Assembly (NCBI GenBank): GCA_039818665.1
Contig: JBCBTJ010000001.1
Coordinates: 1 to 64,000 of the forward strand
Direction of reading: 5' to 3'
Source of the DNA: JBCBTJ01 sp039818665
GTDB lineage: Bacteria; Pseudomonadota; Alphaproteobacteria; Caulobacterales; Hyphomonadaceae
Length of the DNA: 64,000 bases
This document shows positions 59,463-64,000 of the stretch, piece by piece. The translations under genes were made by a program, and so were the position numbers. Within the stretch, counting starts at the first letter, position 1. Every line of letters begins with the position of its first letter. The notes under the pieces are model-generated. The model worked only from the letters and a program-made list of their open reading frames with translations, made no database searches and was not told the origin of the DNA.

Positions 59463-61229
59463 CTACATCCGCTCCGGCGCATCGATTCCGAGCAAGCCAA
59501 GCCCAGTCTCGAGCTGCTTCAACACAGCTTCGGCCAGCGCCAAGCGTGACGCCCGCGTGCCGGCGTCGTCCGCCGTCGCGATCGGGCAATCCGTGTAAAA
59601 CACCGAAAAGGCCTGCGCGAGATTGTAGACGTGTTCGCACAATATGTGCGGCATGCGTTTTTCGCGCGATTGGGCGAGCGCCGTCGCGAAGCCATCCAGG
59701 GCGAGCACGAGATCCCGCTCCGCTTGGTGCGCGACCGTGATTTCGCCCGCGGCCAAGCCTTCTTCGCCCGCCCGCCGCAGGATCGATTTGATCCGCACCG
59801 CCGCGTAGAGCAGATACGGCCCGGTCTTCCCCTCAAAGCTCATGAAGCGGTCGAGATCGAAGACATAGTTCTGCGTGCGCGTGTTCTGCAAGTCGGCGAA
59901 GCGCAGGGCCGCCCGCGCAACCTTGGCCGCCACGTCCGCCCGCTCGTCCGCGCCCATATCCTCCGGCAAGCGGCCGGCCTCTTCGATCTTCTTCGCCGCC
60001 GCTTCGAACATCATCGCATTGAGATCGGCGAGCCGCAGCACCCCGCCCTCCCGCGTTTTGAACGGCTTGCCGTCCGTCCCGTTCATCGTCCCGAAGCCGA
60101 TATGCTCCAGCTTGTCCTCGGGAAAGATGCCGGCGAGATCGACGGCCCGGTAGACCTGCTCGAAATGCAGCGCCTGTCTTTGGTCGACCACATAGATCAT
60201 CCGATCCGGCCCGATCGCCTCGACCCGGTCCACGATCGTGGCGATGTCCGTCGCATGGTAGCCTGTACCGCCTTCCCGATTGATCAGCTTCAACGGCGGG
60301 GTCTCTTTCTTGTCGTTCTCGCGGGCGACCCGGACGATCAGTTCGCCGCGGTCTTCCTCCGCCAAGCCTTTGTCGCGATAGGTCTGCACGATGTCCGGGA
60401 TCAGATGATCGACGTCGCTCTCGCCCTTCCAAAGGTCGAATGACACATCGAGAAAAGCGTAGTCGGTTTTGAGCGCGGCCACAGACACGTCGATGAAATG
60501 GCGCAGAAGCGCCCGGTAGCCCGCCCGGCCCGCCTGCATCTCTGAGACCGCGATCTCAGCGCGGTTCTTATAGGCCTCGTCCTCCTTCGACCGGGCCGAA
60601 GCCTGCGGATACAGCCGGCCAAGATCCTCGATCGTCACAGGCGGCTCGGCCGGAAACGGCCCCTCATTGGCCGTGTCGAAGTAAGGCAGTTCAGGGCGCT
60701 CGTCGGCCAGCGCGACGATGAGCAGGCCCATCTGCAGGCCCCAATCGCCGAGATGCGTGTCGGAGACGACCTTGTCGCCGAGAAACCGAAACAACCGCTG
60801 CAGCGTGTCGCCGATCACCGCCGAACGGATATGGCCCACATGCATGGGCTTGGCGACGTTCGGGCCGCCGAAATCGAGGACAATCGTCTCCGGATCGGGC
60901 GCCGCGCCGCCGCCCGCTTTCGGATCGGTCTTGATCTCTGCGGCCCGCGCCGCCAGCGCTGCGTCCGTCACATTCAGGTTCAGGAAACCCGGGCCCGCCA
61001 CGTCGACGCGGCCGACCAGAGCATCACCCTCCAAGCGAGCGGCGAGATCAGCGGCGATGTCGCGCGGCGGGCGCTTGGCCGCCTTGGCCGCCGCCATGGC
61101 GCCGTTGCACTGAAAGTCCGCCAGCTCCGGCTTGTTCGACCGCACGACGCGGCCGAAATCCGGATCGAGGCCCAGATCCTCAAAGGCGGCGGACGCCGCC
61201 TCGGAAAGCCGCCCAGCGAGATCCGTCAT
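59463..61229 (-). CDS. argS: Arginyl-tRNA synthetase
   Basis: A 588-residue class I synthetase. The HIGH-type motif is in GPNVAKPMHVGHIRSAVIGD. It also has the N-terminal additional domain, then YHATDIATIVDRVEAIGPDRM and the arginine-specific C-terminal helical domain. ArgRS charges tRNA-Arg in the cytoplasm; this is a housekeeping gene. It lies 23 bp after the lipoprotein gene on the same strand. No regulatory palindrome was found near it, so the catabolic region ends before here. Confidence 0.95.
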   Translation of the reverse strand: MTDLAGRLSEAASAAFEDLGLDPDFGRVVRSNKPELADFQCNGAMAAAKAAKRPPRDIAADLAARLEGDALVGRVDVAGPGFLNLNVTDAALAARAAEIKTDPKAGGGAAPDPETIVLDFGGPNVAKPMHVGHIRSAVIGDTLQRLFRFLGDKVVSDTHLGDWGLQMGLLIVALADERPELPYFDTANEGPFPAEPPVTIEDLGRLYPQASARSKEDEAYKNRAEIAVSEMQAGRAGYRALLRHFIDVSVAALKTDYAFLDVSFDLWKGESDVDHLIPDIVQTYRDKGLAEEDRGELIVRVARENDKKETPPLKLINREGGTGYHATDIATIVDRVEAIGPDRMIYVVDQRQALHFEQVYRAVDLAGIFPEDKLEHIGFGTMNGTDGKPFKTREGGVLRLADLNAMMFEAAAKKIEEAGRLPEDMGADERADVAAKVARAALRFADLQNTRTQNYVFDLDRFMSFEGKTGPYLLYAAVRIKSILRRAGEEGLAAGEITVAHQAERDLVLALDGFATALAQSREKRMPHILCEHVYNLAQAFSVFYTDCPIATADDAGTRASRLALAEAVLKQLETGLGLLGIDAPERM

Positions 61230-61252
61230 GTGTGATAGGCTCCTTGCCCCGA

Positions 61253-61837
61253 TCAGGGCGCGGCGTCGCCTGCGAGCGGGCCCGCGTCAAGCCTGAACCG
61301 GTTGCCCGCGCGGTTGAAAGCGAGCTGCTCTTCGGTGAGCTCGAACCCGATCAAGACTTCGAAATTCACCCCGGAAATGGTCTCGTCCGAGCGCGGGATC
61401 AGGATCCGGCCGACAAGATCGGTCTTCGAGGTCACTTGCTCGCGGCCGAATTCGGCTTCCACAACAAACCCCGCTTTCGACAGAACTTTGCCGCTTCGGC
61501 GGGTCACGCTGACAAAATATGGAAACTCGTGACGAGACGCCTGCCCTTGCGGCCCCTTGCCGAACGCGAAATCGATTTCCACCTCCGCGAGGATGGGATC
61601 GCCGCCGACATATCTACAGAACAGGCGCACGCCGACGATTTCAGCCGTATAGGCGATGTCGCCGAAGCGCTCCTCCCCGCCGGAGAACTCAATGACGCGT
61701 GACATGTCGTATATCGCCCCCGCCGTCGGACATGGGCCGGCGTTGCGGCGCGTGTCGAACGAGGCTCCGACGCCTCCGCCATTGCTCGAACAGCCGGCCG
61801 CCGCGAGCGCGGCGGCGAGAATGAGGATGCGAATCAT
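61253..61837 (-). CDS. Hypothetical lipoprotein upstream of argS
   Basis: A 194-residue protein with a clear lipoprotein signal (MIRILILAAALAAAGC). The mature part is a beta-rich domain of about 170 residues with no family I recognise: RVIEFSGGEERFGDIAYTAE, EIDFAFGKGPQGQ and ISGVNFEVLIGFELTEEQ. It precedes argS on the same strand. The longer frame to 62299 is a shadow of ispH; the ATG at 61837 gives the signal peptide. Function unknown. Confidence 0.78.
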   Translation of the reverse strand: MIRILILAAALAAAGCSSNGGGVGASFDTRRNAGPCPTAGAIYDMSRVIEFSGGEERFGDIAYTAEIVGVRLFCRYVGGDPILAEVEIDFAFGKGPQGQASRHEFPYFVSVTRRSGKVLSKAGFVVEAEFGREQVTSKTDLVGRILIPRSDETISGVNFEVLIGFELTEEQLAFNRAGNRFRLDAGPLAGDAAP

Positions 61838-61951
61838 GCGACCGGGTGTCCCTGGGTTAGGCCATTCAATGCGGGCGGGGTCTCTGATAAGCGTCTTGAT
61901 TACCGGGGCCGCCGATCGGGCGCAACGCCGGGGCTGCAGGGAAGACGCGCG

Positions 61952-62914
61952 ATGACCGCCGTGAAACCGCCTTTGAGAATCCTCCTCGCCGCGCCACGCG
62001 GGTTCTGCGCCGGTGTCGACCGCGCGATCCTGATCGTCGAAGAAGCGCTCGAGAAGTGGGGCGCGCCGGTCTATGTGCGCCACGAGATCGTCCACAACGC
62101 CCATGTCGTCGCCCGCTTGGAGCAGATGGGCGCGGTGTTCGTCGAAGAGCTTGAAGAGTGCCCGAACGACCGGCCGGTCGTTTTCTCCGCCCATGGCGTG
62201 CCGAAAACCGTTCCGGCTGAAGCCGAACGGCGCAACATGGTCTTTGTCGACGCCACTTGCCCGCTCGTCTCGAAAGTCCATGTGGAGGCCGAACGCCACT
62301 ACCGTGAGGGCCGCGAGATCGTCTTAATCGGGCACGCCGGCCATCCGGAGATCGTGGGCACGCTGGGCCAGCTGCCGGCCGGCGCCATGACGCTTGTCGA
62401 GACAGTCGAAGACGCCGACGCCTTCGAGCCGCGCGACCCCGCCAATCTCGCCTTCGTCACCCAGACCACGCTATCGGTCGACGACACGGCCGAAATCGTC
62501 GCCGCCCTGCAGCGCCGCTTCCCTGAGATCTCGGCCCCCCATAAAGAAGACATCTGTTACGCCACGACCAATCGGCAGGAGGCGGTGAAGGCCCTCGCGC
62601 CGAAGTCGGACCTGGTTCTGGTCGTCGGCGCGGAAAGCTCGTCCAACTCCAAACGCCTCGTCGAGGTCGCCCTGCGCGCCGGGGCCCGCGACTCGCAGCT
62701 CGTCGCCAGTCTCGAATACGTCGATTGGGCTTGGATGGAGGGCGTGGAGACCCTCGGACTAACGGCTGGCGCCAGCGCGCCGGAAGCGCTCGTCCAGGAG
62801 ATCTTGGACGCCTGCAAAGCCCGCTATGACATCGTCACCGAAGAGATCGAGGTCACCCGCGAAGACGTGACCTTCAAGCTGCCGCGCGTCTTGTCGGAGG
62901 CCGCTGCGGAGTAA
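61952..62914 (+). CDS. ispH: 4-hydroxy-3-methylbut-2-enyl diphosphate reductase
   Basis: A 320-residue IspH/LytB protein. The three [4Fe-4S] cysteines are visible in APRGFCAGVDRAI, FVDATCPLVSKVH and, later, DICYATTNRQEAV. It also has the ENAVF-less alpha-proteobacterial pattern with NAHVVARLEQMGAVFVEEL, and the SSNSKRLVEVA and GASAPEALVQEI segments. It makes IPP and DMAPP in the last step of the MEP pathway. It is divergent from the lipoprotein gene and followed 63 bp later by purB. Confidence 0.96.
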   Translation: MTAVKPPLRILLAAPRGFCAGVDRAILIVEEALEKWGAPVYVRHEIVHNAHVVARLEQMGAVFVEELEECPNDRPVVFSAHGVPKTVPAEAERRNMVFVDATCPLVSKVHVEAERHYREGREIVLIGHAGHPEIVGTLGQLPAGAMTLVETVEDADAFEPRDPANLAFVTQTTLSVDDTAEIVAALQRRFPEISAPHKEDICYATTNRQEAVKALAPKSDLVLVVGAESSSNSKRLVEVALRAGARDSQLVASLEYVDWAWMEGVETLGLTAGASAPEALVQEILDACKARYDIVTEEIEVTREDVTFKLPRVLSEAAAE

Positions 62915-62977
62915 GCCGGCCTTGACGGCGCCGGCGCAGCGCCGGACACCGGCCGCGAACCTCATTGGAGCGCCGCT

Positions 62978-64000
62978 ATGATTCCCCGCTACGCCCGCGC
63001 GGAAATGACCCGTATTTGGGAGCCGGAGACGAAGTATTCGATCTGGCTGGAGATCGAGACGCTCGCCGCAGAAGCCATGGCCGAGCTCGGACAGATCCCC
63101 GCCTCGGCGCCGGCGGCCGTACGCTCGCGCGGCGGGTTCGACGCGGCCCGGGTCGATGAAATCGAGCGCGAGGTGAAGCACGACGTCATCGCCTTCCTCA
63201 CCAATGTCGCCGAGCATGCCGGCGAGGAGGCCCGCTTCCTCCACAAAGGCATGACCTCGTCCGACGTTCTGGACACCTGTTTCGCGGTCCAGCTCACCCA
63301 AGCGGCCGACTTGTTGGACGAAGGCCTCGACCGCGTGCTCGCCGCTCTGAAGAAGCGCGCCTTCGAGCACAAGCTCACCCCTACGATCGGGCGCAGCCAC
63401 GGCGTCCACGCCGAGCCGACCACGTTCGGCGTCAAGCTCGCCGGCTATCATGCCGAGTTCCAGCGTGCGAAAGCGCGCCTCGCCGCAGCCCGCGCCGAAG
63501 TGGCCACCTGCGCCATCTCCGGCGCGGTCGGCACCTTCGCCAATGTCGACCCTCGCGTCGAAGCCCATGTCGCCCAGAAGCTCGGCCTGACGCCGGAGCC
63601 GGTCTCCACCCAGATCATCCCGCGCGATCGCCACGCCGTTTTCTTCGCCATGCTCGGCGTGATCGCCTCCTCCGTCGAACGCCTCGCCACAGAGATCCGG
63701 CATCTGCAACGCACCGAAGTGCTGGAGGCCGAAGAGTATTTTTCGAAGGGCCAGAAGGGCTCGTCCGCCATGCCCCACAAGCGTAATCCCGTGCTCACGG
63801 AAAACCTCACCGGCCTCGCTAGGCTCGTGCGCTCGGCCGTCACGCCGGCGCTGGAGAACGTCGCGCTCTGGCACGAGCGCGACATCTCCCACTCTTCGGT
63901 CGAGCGCGGCATCGGCCCGGACGCGACGATCCATTTGGACTTCGCCTTGCACCGCCTCGCCGGCGTCATAGAGAACTTGGTCGTCTACCCCGACGCGATG
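62978..64000 (+). CDS. purB: Adenylosuccinate lyase, 3' end beyond the window
   Basis: The first 341 residues of PurB; the frame stays open to the last base. It starts MIPRYARAEMTRIWEPETKY and has KHDVIAFLTNVAEHAG, MTSSDVLDTCFAVQL, RSHGVHAEPTTFG and the fumarase/lyase signature GSSAMPHKRNPVL. It acts twice in purine synthesis, on SAICAR and adenylosuccinate. The ATG at 62978 has a GGAG 11 bp upstream. A complete alphaproteobacterial PurB is about 430 residues, so roughly a fifth is missing. Confidence 0.96.
   Translation, partial: MIPRYARAEMTRIWEPETKYSIWLEIETLAAEAMAELGQIPASAPAAVRSRGGFDAARVDEIEREVKHDVIAFLTNVAEHAGEEARFLHKGMTSSDVLDTCFAVQLTQAADLLDEGLDRVLAALKKRAFEHKLTPTIGRSHGVHAEPTTFGVKLAGYHAEFQRAKARLAAARAEVATCAISGAVGTFANVDPRVEAHVAQKLGLTPEPVSTQIIPRDRHAVFFAMLGVIASSVERLATEIRHLQRTEVLEAEEYFSKGQKGSSAMPHKRNPVLTENLTGLARLVRSAVTPALENVALWHERDISHSSVERGIGPDATIHLDFALHRLAGVIENLVVYPDAM

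Noticed and set aside
61709..61724. GTCGTATATCGCC, similar to the core of the GATATATC operator
   Set aside because: It is inside the lipoprotein coding sequence, lacks the invariant AAATGATATA half and is far from any start.
62920..62965. GC-rich partial palindrome after ispH as a terminator
   Set aside because: The arms overlap almost completely, the loop would be too small and no T run follows.
1..64000. CRISPR array, tRNA or rRNA genes, transposases
   Set aside because: No regularly spaced repeats, no tRNA cloverleaf or CCA-type ends and no transposase frames were recognised by eye; a dedicated scan could still find a missed tRNA.

Overview
The window looks like a chromosomal segment of a GC-rich alphaproteobacterium. 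The argS, ispH and purB genes at the right end are of alphaproteobacterial type, and genes are packed into operons with many 1-14 bp start/stop overlaps. TonB-dependent receptors, CaiB/BaiF CoA-transferases and many small lipoproteins suggest an aerobic Gram-negative degrader of sizeable organic molecules. The species cannot be named from sequence alone. No rRNA, tRNA, CRISPR array or insertion sequence was seen.

Layout. (1) 1-1230: AT-richer accessory end with a perfect 80-bp inverted repeat, a membrane-protein fragment without a start, and a DUF433/DUF5615 toxin-antitoxin-like pair. (2) 1.28-9.29 kb, leftward operon A: CitE-like lyase, MaoC hydratase, acyl-CoA dehydrogenase, a DUF4268 nuclease-like gene, two CaiB/BaiF CoA-transferases, a small HEGVWEGTY protein and an AbgT transporter. 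(3) 9.33-51.2 kb, a large catabolic and uptake region: two TonB receptors, MFS and SSS transporters, two CpcT/CpeT-like proteins, three PuuE-type deacetylase-fold hydrolases, an isochorismatase-type amidase, a LeuCD-type dehydratase, HMG-CoA lyase, CoA-transferase, VOC proteins, oxidoreductases, a GntR/UTRA regulator, and a PCMH-type flavoprotein with aldehyde dehydrogenase and enoyl-CoA hydratase. (4) 51.2-59.4 kb, module B: amidase, AMP-forming CoA ligase, two MmgE/PrpD proteins, an acetyl-CoA hydrolase/transferase family enzyme, a second GntR/UTRA regulator and an ICL/PEP-mutase family enzyme. (5) 59.4-64 kb: housekeeping genes argS, a lipoprotein, ispH and purB (cut by the window end).

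Regulation. Region 3 carries eleven copies of a 16-bp imperfect palindrome, AAATGATATATCTTTT or a close variant. All share the 10-mer AAATGATATA, and they sit 4-56 bp before the start of most transcription units between 13.1 and 46.7 kb. The GntR/UTRA gene at 43674 lies in an operon that itself starts with one of these sites. A different palindrome, TTTGTCCGGACAAA, lies before operon A (9299) and, with a perfect TGTCCGGACA core, between the divergent operons of module B (56595), next to the second GntR/UTRA gene (57935). The simplest reading is two GntR regulons, the second flanking the first on both sides.

How the genes may work together (inference). Energy-coupled uptake feeds oxidation and ring-opening steps. 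PuuE-like hydrolases and an isochorismatase-type amidase suit opening of a cyclic imide or amide and release of ammonia. The LeuCD-type hydratase, CoA-transferases, acyl-CoA dehydrogenase, MaoC hydratase and CitE/HMG-CoA lyase-type enzymes suit conversion of an alkylated C4 diacid to small CoA esters. Together with CpcT/CpeT (bilin-lyase family) and HapK-like proteins, this suggests breakdown of a substituted maleimide or succinimide, possibly tetrapyrrole-derived. The substrate is not proven by the sequence.
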